Part shown: in pieces, positions 55,311 to 64,000 of the stretch
Layout: every line of letters starts with the position of its first letter
Position numbering within the stretch: the stretch's first letter is position 1
DNA from: Hydrogenophilaceae bacterium
GTDB lineage: Bacteria > Pseudomonadota > Alphaproteobacteria > Caulobacterales > Aquidulcibacteraceae
Direction of reading: 5' to 3'
DNA length: 64,000 bases
NCBI GenBank assembly: GCA_013389015.1
Contig: JACAEE010000156.1
Location: forward strand, 58,302 to 122,301
The notes under the pieces: generated by a model
What the model was told of the DNA's origin: nothing
The model's input: the letters and a program-made list of their open reading frames with translations, nothing else
Database searches by the model: none
Program-made: the position numbers and the translations under genes

Positions 55311-56017
55311 GCCTTGCGCGCCAGCGTCATCAGCGTCCAGCCGAATCCCGCCGAACCCAGGGTGGTTTCCAATCTTCGCCCGGACAGCGCGCGCATCACG
55401 CGCCGTCCCCAGCGGCCGGCGATAAGGCGCATCGGGCCCTTGTTGGCGATCGGCGTCATCGTGCGCATCGCTTCGACGGTGAAGTGTGGCGCTAGCAGTT
55501 CACTCAATTCGTTGCGGTCGAACCAGCGCCTGAGATGTCCGGCCTGGGTCGGCGCAACCTTATTGTGCCGCTCAAGCACCGGGCGGTTCTGCGTCGCCAA
55601 AATGAGCACGCCTCCGCGGCGCAGCAGGCGCGCGATCTTGGCGATAAAGGCCGGTTGATCGCCGACATGAGACAAGACTTCGAGCGTCACCACCACGTCG
55701 AATCCATGCTCGGGAAAATCGAGCGTCATGAAGTCGCCGTTGATGAACTCGACGCCGGCTATGCGCTCGGCGGCGCGCCTCAGCACATCCGGCGACAGAT
55801 CCGTAGCGGTTACGCGGCCATAGGGCTTGAGCCAGGGGCAAAGCCAACCCGCGCCGCAGCCGACTTCGAGGATGTCGAGATCGAACCGGCCGGTTGCGCT
55901 CAGCCAGCCGAGAGCGGCCTCTTTCTGGTCGTGCGAAATGTCTGACTGCGCATGCTCGCGGTTCTCCGCGTTCCACGCATCCCAATAGGAGGCCTGTTCG
56001 GCAATTGGATCGCTCAT
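55307..56017 (-). CDS. UbiG-like class I SAM-dependent methyltransferase
   Basis: FDLDILEVGCGAGWLCPWLKPYGRVTATDLSPDVLRRAAERIAGVEFINGDF. Confidence 0.88.
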   Translation of the reverse strand: MSDPIAEQASYWDAWNAENREHAQSDISHDQKEAALGWLSATGRFDLDILEVGCGAGWLCPWLKPYGRVTATDLSPDVLRRAAERIAGVEFINGDFMTLDFPEHGFDVVVTLEVLSHVGDQPAFIAKIARLLRRGGVLILATQNRPVLERHNKVAPTQAGHLRRWFDRNELSELLAPHFTVEAMRTMTPIANKGPMRLIAGRWGRRVMRALSGRRLETTLGSAGFGWTLMTLARKA

Positions 56018-58458
56018 GCCTGGGTGTCCCGCATCGCGATTGGAGCATCGGCGCTGGTCTCAGCCTGGCTTGCGGGCGCCTTGTAGGCGAGGAGCCGCAG
56101 CGCATTGACCACGACCACAAGCGTTGAGCCTTCGTGGAAGATGATCGCCGCGCCGATCTTCAAGCCGAAGAGAGTGGAGGGGATGAGCACCGCCACCACG
56201 CCAAGACTGACCCACAAGTTCTGGCTGATGATGCGTGTCGTCTGGCGGCTGAGGCCTACGGCGAACGGCAGGTGATTGAGATCGTCGGCCATCAACGCGA
56301 TATCGGCGGTTTCGAGCGCAATGTCGGAACCGGCCGCGCCCATGGCGATGCCGACGGATGCGTTAGCGAGCGCCGGGGCGTCGTTGACGCCGTCGCCCAC
56401 CATGGCGACGCCGCCCTTGTGGCCCCCAAGCTGCTTGATCGCGGCGACTTTGTCTTCGGGCATAAGGCCCCCGCGCGCTTCGGTGAGGCCGACCTTGGTT
56501 GCGATCGCATCGGCGACGCGCTGGTTGTCGCCGGTGAGCATGATCATGCTCTGGACGCCGAGTTGGCGCAGGCGCTGCAGCACGGGCCTGGCTGCTCCCC
56601 GTTCGGTGTCCATGAGGCCAAGAGCGCCCAAGTCGTTGGCGCCGCGCCGCACGATCATCACAGTGCGGCCGTCGCGTTCAAGATCGTCGGCGGCGCGCTT
56701 CATTTCTTCGCTGAGCGGGCTTGCGCTGTCTTGGAATAGACCCGGCTTGCCGATCTGCACGATCTGGCCGCCGATGCGGCCTTGGACGCCTTTGCCGGTG
56801 ATGCTCTCGACCGCTTCCGCATTTGGAGCGGGCGTGTCTCCAAGCCTTGTTCGTCCGTCGCGCACCACGGCCGTTGCGAGGGGATGGTCGCTGCCTTGCT
56901 CGATGGCGATGGCGACCGCGAGCAGCTCGGCTTCGCTGACCCCGCTTGCCGGAACGACGTCGGTCAGCCGAGGCTTGCCTTCGGTCAGCGTGCCGGTTTT
57001 GTCAAAAGCGATGGCGCTGACGCGGCCCAGGGTTTCAAGCGGCGCGCCTCCTTTAATGAGAACGCCGCCGCGCGCGGCGCGCGCGACGCCGCTCAGCACC
57101 GCGCTCGGCACCGAGATGGCGAGCGCGCAAGGGCTTGCGGCCACCAGCACCGCCATGGCGCGGTAGAAGCTTGCGGCGAACGGCTCATCGACAACGACCC
57201 ATGCGAAGAGAAGCGCGGCGACGAGCAGGAGCACGCATGGCACGAAAATGCGCTCGAACTTGTCGGTGAAGGCCTGCGTTGGCGAACGCTGCGCTTCAGC
57301 TTCGGCGACCATGGTGACGACGCGCGAGAGCGTGCTCTCGCTGGCAACCCGCGCCACTTTGACATCGAGTGCGCCCGCGCCGTTGATCGCGCCCGCGAAC
57401 ACCCGGTGCTGGTCCGGCGTCTTGGTGAAGTCGGCGAATTCGTCCGACGCCGCCTTGTCGACCGGCGCGCTTTCGCCGGTGATCGGCGCCTGATTGACGC
57501 TGCTCTCGCCCTTGATGACAAAACCATCGGCGGCAATGCGATCGTTGGCGCGAACCAGAATGACGTCGCCGGCTTTGAGCTCGGCGACAGCGACTTCTTC
57601 GGTCTTGTCGCCGCGGCGTACGATCGCGGTTTCCGGCGCGAGCTCTGCGAGCGACTCGATGGCGCGCTTGGCGCGGCCCATCGCCCAATTCTCGAGCGCG
57701 TGGCCGAGGCTAAAGAGAAACAGAAGCAGCGCGCCTTCGGCCCAGGCGCCAAGCGCGGCTGCCCCGATCGCGGCCACGATCATCAGGCTATCGATGCGCA
57801 GCTTCTTATGGCGCGCGTTATCGATTGCCTCGCGCGCCGTATAATAGCCGCCGAGCGCGTACGCGAGGAGATAGAAGACAAGCGGCGCTGTCGCCCCGCC
57901 GGCTTGCGCCGCGAGCCAGCCGGCCGTCAGCGCGACGCCCGATCCCAGCGCAAAGATGAGCTCAGAGCGCTCGCCGAACGGGCCGCCATGGTCGTGTGAA
58001 TGGCCGGTCTTGGGGGCGGCCCGCTTTGCTTCTGCTTCGATTGCTCGTCCTTGCACGGACTTCGCCAGCGTCTCGCCCATGAGCAGGCGAGGGTCGTAGT
58101 CGACCAGCACGCGCGTTGGGCTGAGTTCGCTTGCCGTCAGAACGCCGGTCGTGGTGCGAAGGCGTTTGGTCTCGTGCATGGCGTTGGCGACGTCGAGGGC
58201 GATGTGTTCGCGATGGCGAATGACCTCATTGGCCAATCGGGCGCCCAGCACATGGATGCGCTTATTATCTTCTTTCCTGGAGTCAAAATGCACGCAAACG
58301 CGGAGCCCCGTTTCCGTGCCGCCTTCGACGTGGGCGCGCTGTACCGGGGCCTCCTTCTGCAGCCGGCGCGCCACTTCAATCGCACAGGCGCGGCAGGCGG
58401 CCGCGTCTTCCGAGCGGAAGAGCGCAGCAAGCTCCAGCTTGACCTTGGCCGGCGTCAC
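56014..58458 (-). CDS. heavy-metal translocating P1B-type ATPase
   Basis: SPCALAISVP, DKTGTLTEGKPRL, MVGDGVNDAPALANASVGIAMG. Confidence 0.95.
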   Translation of the reverse strand: MTPAKVKLELAALFRSEDAAACRACAIEVARRLQKEAPVQRAHVEGGTETGLRVCVHFDSRKEDNKRIHVLGARLANEVIRHREHIALDVANAMHETKRLRTTTGVLTASELSPTRVLVDYDPRLLMGETLAKSVQGRAIEAEAKRAAPKTGHSHDHGGPFGERSELIFALGSGVALTAGWLAAQAGGATAPLVFYLLAYALGGYYTAREAIDNARHKKLRIDSLMIVAAIGAAALGAWAEGALLLFLFSLGHALENWAMGRAKRAIESLAELAPETAIVRRGDKTEEVAVAELKAGDVILVRANDRIAADGFVIKGESSVNQAPITGESAPVDKAASDEFADFTKTPDQHRVFAGAINGAGALDVKVARVASESTLSRVVTMVAEAEAQRSPTQAFTDKFERIFVPCVLLLVAALLFAWVVVDEPFAASFYRAMAVLVAASPCALAISVPSAVLSGVARAARGGVLIKGGAPLETLGRVSAIAFDKTGTLTEGKPRLTDVVPASGVSEAELLAVAIAIEQGSDHPLATAVVRDGRTRLGDTPAPNAEAVESITGKGVQGRIGGQIVQIGKPGLFQDSASPLSEEMKRAADDLERDGRTVMIVRRGANDLGALGLMDTERGAARPVLQRLRQLGVQSMIMLTGDNQRVADAIATKVGLTEARGGLMPEDKVAAIKQLGGHKGGVAMVGDGVNDAPALANASVGIAMGAAGSDIALETADIALMADDLNHLPFAVGLSRQTTRIISQNLWVSLGVVAVLIPSTLFGLKIGAAIIFHEGSTLVVVVNALRLLAYKAPASQAETSADAPIAMRDTQA

Positions 58459-58988
58459 GCCGCCGTCGCCTGCTTGATGCGCAGCGCTGTGTTCATTGCG
58501 TTTACCGTAGCTGCAATGCGCAGCGCCGCTTGGACACGCTCAAGCGTGACGCCGCGTTTGTGCAGCTCAGATTCGTGAACATTGAGGCAGGCCCCGCATT
58601 GAGCCATCGCAGATATGGCGAAAGCCCAAAGCTCGAAATCGATCTTGTCGACATCGGTTTGGGAGAGCGCCGTCATCGACAGGTTGGCGGGCGCGCCGCG
58701 ATAATCATGGTTGTCGAGCAGGTTGAGCGCGCCGTAATAGACCGTGTTCATCGCCATGAGGGTTGCAGCCAGTTTGGCGGCGTTGCGCGCTTTGTCGGAG
58801 AGGAGCGGGCCAGCCGCACTCTCCATATGTCTGATCAGCGTTGGATTATCGGTGGCGTACGCGCACGCCAGCAGGCAGCCCCACCTCTGTTGATCGCTGA
58901 GCAAGGTCTCGGTGATGATTGCGTCGAGATTGCGCTTTTGGTCCCAGGCAAAATCTGGGAGGGCCTCGCGCAGTGCGTCGATGGGCAT
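58455..58988 (-). CDS. carboxymuconolactone decarboxylase/AhpD-like protein
   Basis: FELWAFAISAMAQCGACLNVHESELHKRGVTLERVQAALRIAATVNA (CxxC...H). Confidence 0.85.
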   Translation of the reverse strand: MPIDALREALPDFAWDQKRNLDAIITETLLSDQQRWGCLLACAYATDNPTLIRHMESAAGPLLSDKARNAAKLAATLMAMNTVYYGALNLLDNHDYRGAPANLSMTALSQTDVDKIDFELWAFAISAMAQCGACLNVHESELHKRGVTLERVQAALRIAATVNAMNTALRIKQATAA

Positions 58989-59005
58989 GGTGTCTATCTC
59001 CCTTC

Positions 59006-62000
59006 TTATTCTGCTTGCGCGGGCGCGCCGTCGCCCGGCGAATAGACGGTCGGCATCTCGCCTTCACGGGCCTGGTGGCCGCTCTTCAGCATGAGCTTGC
59101 AGATCGCCGGCAGCACAAAGAGCGTCAGCAGCGTCGCGGTGATGAGGCCGCCAATGACGACGGTGGCGAGCGGTTTTTGCACTTCCGCGCCGGTGCCGTG
59201 GGCAAGCGCCATCGGCACAAAGCCGATTGCCGGAACGATGCCGGTCATCAAGACGGCGCGGAACTTCTCGCGCATGCCTTCATAAATCGCTTCCTCGAGC
59301 GGCAAGCCTAAATCGAGGCGCTTGTTGATGCCGGTCATGACGACCAGGCCGTTCAACACCGCAACGCCCGCCAAGCAGATGAAGCCCACCGCCGCCGAGA
59401 TCGAAAACGACATGCCGGTAATGAGCAGCGTAAAGACGCCGCCCGCGAGACCAAGAGGCACGGCCGTATAGACCGCCGCGGCCGCGCGGACGTTGCCCAG
59501 CGCCATGTAAAGGATGCCGAAGATCAGCAAGAAGCAGGCCGGCACGATGAGCGCCATGCGTTGCGAGGCCGATTGCAGATTTTGAAATTGGCCGCCCCAT
59601 TCAAGGCGGGCGCCAACCGGCAACTGGACTTCTTCGCGCACGCGGCGCTGGGCCTCGGTGACAAAGGAGCCAAGGTCGCGGCCGCGCACGTTGGCTTGCA
59701 CGACCACGCGCCTCGACCCGTTCTCGCGGCTGACCTGGTTTAGGCCCTCGGAGAACGAGAAGGTCGCGACCTCGCGCAAGGGTATCGATTGCCTGAACCC
59801 ATCGCCTTCGTCGGGCAGCATCACCGGAAGCGCGCCGACCGCGTCGAGATCGTCACGCACCGCGTCGGGCAGGCGCACGACAACGTCGAAGCGGCGGTCG
59901 CCTTCAAAGACGAGGCCGGCTTCGCGTCCGCCCATTGCGGTGGCGACCGTGTCGGTGACCTCCTGCAGCGAGAGGCCGTAGCGGGCGATGGCGTCGCGGT
60001 CGAAAGCGACATCGAGCGTCGGAAATCCTCCGGTTTGCTCGACCTTCACATCCGCTGCGCCATCGATGGACTGCAGCACGGCCGCGATCTGCCCGGCGAC
60101 CTGGCTCATTTCCGTCAGGTCTTCGCCGTAGAGCTTGATCGCGACATCGCCGCGCACGCCGGCGATGAGTTCGTTGAACCGCATTTGGATGGGCTGGCTG
60201 AACTCATAGCCGTTGCCGACGAGCTGGGTGATGCGCTCCTCAATCCGCGCCATCAACTCCGCTTTGGTTTCGCCGCGATTGGGCCATTCAGAGCGCGGGC
60301 GCAGGATCACGAACGAGTCGGAGATGTTCACCGGCATCGGATCGGAAGCGACTTCCGCTGTGCCGGTCTTGGAGAAGACGACGAGCACTTCTGGAAACTC
60401 GCTGATCGCTTCTTCGACGCGTTGCTGCATCGCCGTCGATTGCTGCAGCGATGTCGATGGAATGCGCACCGCCTGAACGGCGAAGTCCTGCTCGTCGAGT
60501 TGGGGAATGAATTCTTGGCCCAGCGTGAAGAAGAGTGCTGCGGCGATCGCGAACACCGCAACGCCGCCGCCGATCACAGGAAGCGGGCGGCGGATCGAGG
60601 ATGCAAGCGCCGGCTCGTAAGCCTTGCGTGCGATCTCAAGCGGCTTGACTTCCTTTTCCGAGACCTTGCCGCGGATGAGCACCGCGACCATGGCCGGTAC
60701 GAAGGTCAGAGAGAGAATAAAGGCCGAGCCCAGCGCCAGAAGCAGCGTGATCGCCATCGGCGAGAACATCTTGCCCTCGACGCCCGAAAAGGTGAGCAGC
60801 GGCAGGAAGACGAGGAAAATGATGATCTGGCCGAAGATGGTCGGCTTGATCATTTCGCGGCTGGCTTCGAGCGTCTCGTGGAGCCGCTCCTGTAAGCTCA
60901 GCAACCTCCCTTCATGATGCTGCCGCTCCGCTAGCCGCCGCAGGCAGTTTTCGATGATGATGACCGAGCCATCGACGATGAGGCCGAAATCGAGCGCGCC
61001 GAGCGACATGAGATTGCCGGAGACGCCGAAGACATTCATGCCGATCGAGGTCATCAGCATCGAGAAGGGGATGATCAAAGTGGCGATGATCGCCGCGCGC
61101 ACATTGCCCAGCATCAGGAAGAGCACGGCGGCGACGAGGAGCGCGCCTTCGGCCAGGTTGCGCTCGACCGTGGCGATGGTGGCGTTGACGAGCTTGGAGC
61201 GGTCGTAAACCACATCGACCACGATGCCCGCCGGCAAGGTGGCGGTGATCTCCTGAAGCCGCTCAGCGGCCGCCGCCGCGACCGTGCGGCTGTTGCCGCC
61301 GGTGATCATCAGCACCGTGCCGATGACCACTTCGCGGCCATTGGCGGTTGCAGCGCCGGTACGAAGATCGCCGCCGACGCGCACGTTGGCGACATCGCGC
61401 ACGGTGACCGGCACGCCGTCGCGGGTGGCGACGACGGCTTCGGAAATTTCTTCGAGCGTGCGAATGCGCGCATCGGCGCGCACAAGGAAGCTTTCGCCGC
61501 CGCGTTGCACGAAATTGGCGCCGACAGAAATGTTGGCGCGCTCCAGCGCTTCGGCGAGCTCAGAGAACGAAATCCCGTAGGCGCTCAAGGCGCCGGTGTC
61601 GGGCTCGACCACATATTGCTTTTCATAGCCGCCGATCGAGTCGATGCCGGCCACCCCCTCGACCGCGCGCATTTGCGGGCGCACGACCCAGTCCTGTACT
61701 GTGCGCAGATAGGCCGCTTGCGAGACCGGATCTGTCAGCAGCTCGCCCTGCGGCGTGCGATAGGTGGTGGCGTTGATCCAGCCTGAGCCGTCGGCGCCGG
61801 CGCGGCGCTCGTCGCCTTCGGCGTACCGCACCGTCCACATCAAGACTTCGCCCAGCCCCGTCGAGATTGGTCCCATCTGCGGCTCGACGCCTTCGGGCAA
61901 GCTCTCGCGCGCGGCGGTCAGTCGCTCGGCCACCTGCTGGCGGGCAAAGTAGATGTCGACGCTGTCTTCGAAGACGACGGTGACCTGAGAAAAGCCGTTG

Positions 62001-62260
62001 CGCGAAATCGAGCGCGTGCTCTCCATGCCGACAATGCCGGACATGGCGGTTTCGACAGGGTAGGTGACCAGGCGCTCGACATCGAGCGGGCCAAAAGCCG
62101 GGGCCACAGTGTTGATCTGAACCTGCCGGTTGGTGATGTCGGGCACCGCGTCGATCGGCAGGCGGATGATATTAAAGACGCCGATCGCCGCGACTACGAG
62201 CGTGATGGCGATGACAGTCCAGCGAGCTTTGACGGCGAATTCGAGGAGGCGGCTGATCAT
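59006..62260 (-). CDS. czcA: CzcA/CusA-family heavy-metal RND efflux transporter
   Basis: MISRLLEFAVKARWTVIAITLVVAAIGVFNIIRLPIDAVPDITNRQVQINTVAPAFGPLDVERLVTYPVE. Confidence 0.95.
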   Translation of the reverse strand: MISRLLEFAVKARWTVIAITLVVAAIGVFNIIRLPIDAVPDITNRQVQINTVAPAFGPLDVERLVTYPVETAMSGIVGMESTRSISRNGFSQVTVVFEDSVDIYFARQQVAERLTAARESLPEGVEPQMGPISTGLGEVLMWTVRYAEGDERRAGADGSGWINATTYRTPQGELLTDPVSQAAYLRTVQDWVVRPQMRAVEGVAGIDSIGGYEKQYVVEPDTGALSAYGISFSELAEALERANISVGANFVQRGGESFLVRADARIRTLEEISEAVVATRDGVPVTVRDVANVRVGGDLRTGAATANGREVVIGTVLMITGGNSRTVAAAAAERLQEITATLPAGIVVDVVYDRSKLVNATIATVERNLAEGALLVAAVLFLMLGNVRAAIIATLIIPFSMLMTSIGMNVFGVSGNLMSLGALDFGLIVDGSVIIIENCLRRLAERQHHEGRLLSLQERLHETLEASREMIKPTIFGQIIIFLVFLPLLTFSGVEGKMFSPMAITLLLALGSAFILSLTFVPAMVAVLIRGKVSEKEVKPLEIARKAYEPALASSIRRPLPVIGGGVAVFAIAAALFFTLGQEFIPQLDEQDFAVQAVRIPSTSLQQSTAMQQRVEEAISEFPEVLVVFSKTGTAEVASDPMPVNISDSFVILRPRSEWPNRGETKAELMARIEERITQLVGNGYEFSQPIQMRFNELIAGVRGDVAIKLYGEDLTEMSQVAGQIAAVLQSIDGAADVKVEQTGGFPTLDVAFDRDAIARYGLSLQEVTDTVATAMGGREAGLVFEGDRRFDVVVRLPDAVRDDLDAVGALPVMLPDEGDGFRQSIPLREVATFSFSEGLNQVSRENGSRRVVVQANVRGRDLGSFVTEAQRRVREEVQLPVGARLEWGGQFQNLQSASQRMALIVPACFLLIFGILYMALGNVRAAAAVYTAVPLGLAGGVFTLLITGMSFSISAAVGFICLAGVAVLNGLVVMTGINKRLDLGLPLEEAIYEGMREKFRAVLMTGIVPAIGFVPMALAHGTGAEVQKPLATVVIGGLITATLLTLFVLPAICKLMLKSGHQAREGEMPTVYSPGDGAPAQAE

Positions 62261-62299
62261 GACGAGGTATCCGAACCGGTTTGCACGGGGAGGCGGCGA

Positions 62300-63262
62300 T
62301 CAGTGGTGATCGGCGGCGCTCGCGCCCAATTGCGATTTGATGAGGAAGGCGTTGTGCGAAACGTACGATTCGCCCGCGGCTAGACCTGCCGTGATCTCGA
62401 CGCTGTTGCGGCTCGAGCGGCCAATTGTTACGTCGCGCGGCTCGTAGGTGTCCGCGCCGAGGCGAACGAAAACCACCGTGCGTCCTTCGAAATTTTGCAC
62501 GGCGTCGGCGGGCACGACGACGGCCGCGTCCTGGCTTGCCAGCACCACATTGGCGCGGATCGCCATCCCTGGCCGCAGCGCTGAATCGGCGCCGACCGTA
62601 ATTGGCGCGCGCGCAATCAGGGTTTGCGAATGCGAGTCCGCTGTCGGCAGCACCGAGGCGATGCGCGCCTGGGTCGGGGCCGAGCCATCAAGGGCCGTGA
62701 TGATGACCGCCTGGCCCGCGGAAATGCGGCCGACATCGCGCGGCACGACGTTCAGTTCTGCTTGCAGGCGGGTGAGGTCGCCGACCACAAAGAGCGGCGC
62801 CTCGCTGGTGACGTCGCCGATATTGGTCTGCCGTTCCAGCACAACGCCGGAAATCGGCGTGACGATGGAATAGGTCTGCAAGCTCTCAGAGCTTTCAACG
62901 CGCGCCAGCGTCTCCCCGCGGCGAACCGCATCGCCGATATTGCGCTGGACGGCGCGCACCGGCCCCGGATACGGCGCGTGGATTTCAGCGCGGGCAGCTG
63001 GTTGCAGCATGATGCGCCCGGTGAGACTCAAGGTTTCTTGCAGCGCGCCTGGACCCGCCTGCGAGACCACGATCTGCGAGGCTTCAGCGGAAGCTGCGGA
63101 AATCGTGATGCGGTCAGCATCTTCTTCTTCGCCATGACCTTCCTCGCCTTCCTCGGCTGAGGCCGGATCTGCGGGGCCGTTCCCGGCGCCGCAGGAGGAC
63201 ACACCCAACGCCAACATGAGCGCGAGCGGCGCAAGCGCCAGTTTCATCGATGACGTCTTCAT
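62300..63262 (-). CDS. czcB: CzcB-like RND periplasmic adaptor
   Basis: Lipoprotein signal; LTGRIMLQPAARAEIHAPYPGPVRAVQRNIGDAVRRGETLARVESSESLQTYSIVTPISGVVLERQ. Confidence 0.9.
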   Translation of the reverse strand: MKTSSMKLALAPLALMLALGVSSCGAGNGPADPASAEEGEEGHGEEEDADRITISAASAEASQIVVSQAGPGALQETLSLTGRIMLQPAARAEIHAPYPGPVRAVQRNIGDAVRRGETLARVESSESLQTYSIVTPISGVVLERQTNIGDVTSEAPLFVVGDLTRLQAELNVVPRDVGRISAGQAVIITALDGSAPTQARIASVLPTADSHSQTLIARAPITVGADSALRPGMAIRANVVLASQDAAVVVPADAVQNFEGRTVVFVRLGADTYEPRDVTIGRSSRNSVEITAGLAAGESYVSHNAFLIKSQLGASAADHH

Positions 63263-64000
63263 TGGTGAGCCTCCTGCTCGGGGAGCATGTCGCCGAAGCG
63301 CGCGGTCAGGCGATCGAGCGCGGCTTCGTTGTTGTGATAAGATTGAAGGGCGTCGACGCGCGCTTGGCGCGCATCGGTAAGGGCGCGTTGCGCCTCCAGC
63401 ACGTCGAGATACGAAAACGCGCCGCGATTGTAGCCGTCCTGGGCAAGCCCGAGCGCGCGTTCGGCCTGCGGGATGACTTCGTCTTCGGTCGAACTGATGG
63501 CGGCCGCATCGGCGGAGATCGCCCGTTGCAGCGCCGCGAACTCGCGCATCAAGCTGCGCCGGCCGGCTTCAAGATCGAATTCAGCGCGGCGTTGCTCGGC
63601 GCGCGCTCGCGCCACCGCGCCTTGATTGCGGTCGAAGATGCCGAGGGGAATTGAGACGCCGGCGACGAGGGCGCCTTCGTCATTGTCGGCGGCGAACTGG
63701 CGATAGCCGAAGCTCAATGTAGGATTCTGCCACGCGAGCGAACGTTCGACGTTGATCGCGGCGTTAGCGCGGTCGCGCGCGGCCGCAAGGCGCGCGAGAT
63801 CGGGCGCGGCCTCGCCAGGCTCGGCGTGATCGTGCTCGCCGGCGCGCGGCAAGGCGAAGTCGGCTGGAATGAGCGCAAAGCCGGTATCGCCGCCAAGGAG
63901 CGATGCAAGCGTCGCCCGCGCGTTCGCTGCGGCGGCCCGCGCCCGCGTCAGCGCAATGCGCGCTTCGGCTAAACCCGCTTCGGGGGGCCCCCCCCCCCCC
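63259..64000 (-). CDS. czcC: CzcC/TolC-like outer membrane efflux protein, 5' partial at window edge
   Basis: NVERSLAWQNPTLSFGYRQFAADNDEGALVAGVSIPLGIFDRNQGAVARARAEQRRAEFDLEAGRR; frame open to the right edge. Confidence 0.88.
   Translation of the reverse strand, partial: GGGGPPEAGLAEARIALTRARAAAANARATLASLLGGDTGFALIPADFALPRAGEHDHAEPGEAAPDLARLAAARDRANAAINVERSLAWQNPTLSFGYRQFAADNDEGALVAGVSIPLGIFDRNQGAVARARAEQRRAEFDLEAGRRSLMREFAALQRAISADAAAISSTEDEVIPQAERALGLAQDGYNRGAFSYLDVLEAQRALTDARQARVDALQSYHNNEAALDRLTARFGDMLPEQEAHQ

Noticed and set aside
56782-57999. 405-aa + strand ORF
   Set aside because: Shadow of the P-type ATPase gene
59789-60895. 368-aa + strand ORF
   Set aside because: Shadow of czcA on the minus strand; no motif
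1-64000. CRISPR arrays, tRNA and rRNA genes
   Set aside because: No regularly spaced repeats and no recognisable tRNA/rRNA sequence seen by eye; the Cas4-like gene is in an Argonaute, not CRISPR, context

Overview
GC-rich (alphaproteobacterial-looking, an inference) accessory region dominated by the body of an integrative/conjugative element. Left to right: metal/envelope genes (double-ABC ATPase and HlyD exporter pair, S2P-CBS protease, Cfa-like methyltransferase, APC permease, DUF4198, Met/His-rich lipoprotein); a decayed tyrosine-recombinase C-terminus (~9.48-9.64 kb); a Tn4371/IncP-like Trb mating-pair operon with TraG (minus strand, 11.7-22.8 kb); a quorum-sensing module (luxR-luxR-luxI-phyH-gntR) running directly into a lasso-peptide cluster. 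Two lasso precursor genes (26997-27122 and 27187-27318) are too short to appear in the supplied ORF track. They are followed by fused B protease, C cyclase, convergent lasso isopeptidase, an STN-type TonB receptor and a FecI/FecR pair. Next is a defence island: a translationally coupled XRE / Cas4-like nuclease / Argonaute (PIWI) / small protein / HExxH-protein operon, divergent from a DprA + HAD-phosphoribosyltransferase-Zn-ribbon pair. After it come ICE maintenance genes (ParB-like, ArdC, Toprim, SSB, DUF6876) and a heavy-metal efflux operon (CopC, DUF411, CDF, SAM methyltransferase, P-type ATPase, AhpD-like, CzcABC). Two near-identical lux-box-like palindromes occur upstream of luxI and upstream of a small membrane-protein gene 16 kb away. 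All assignments were made by reading the sequence; no database search was run.
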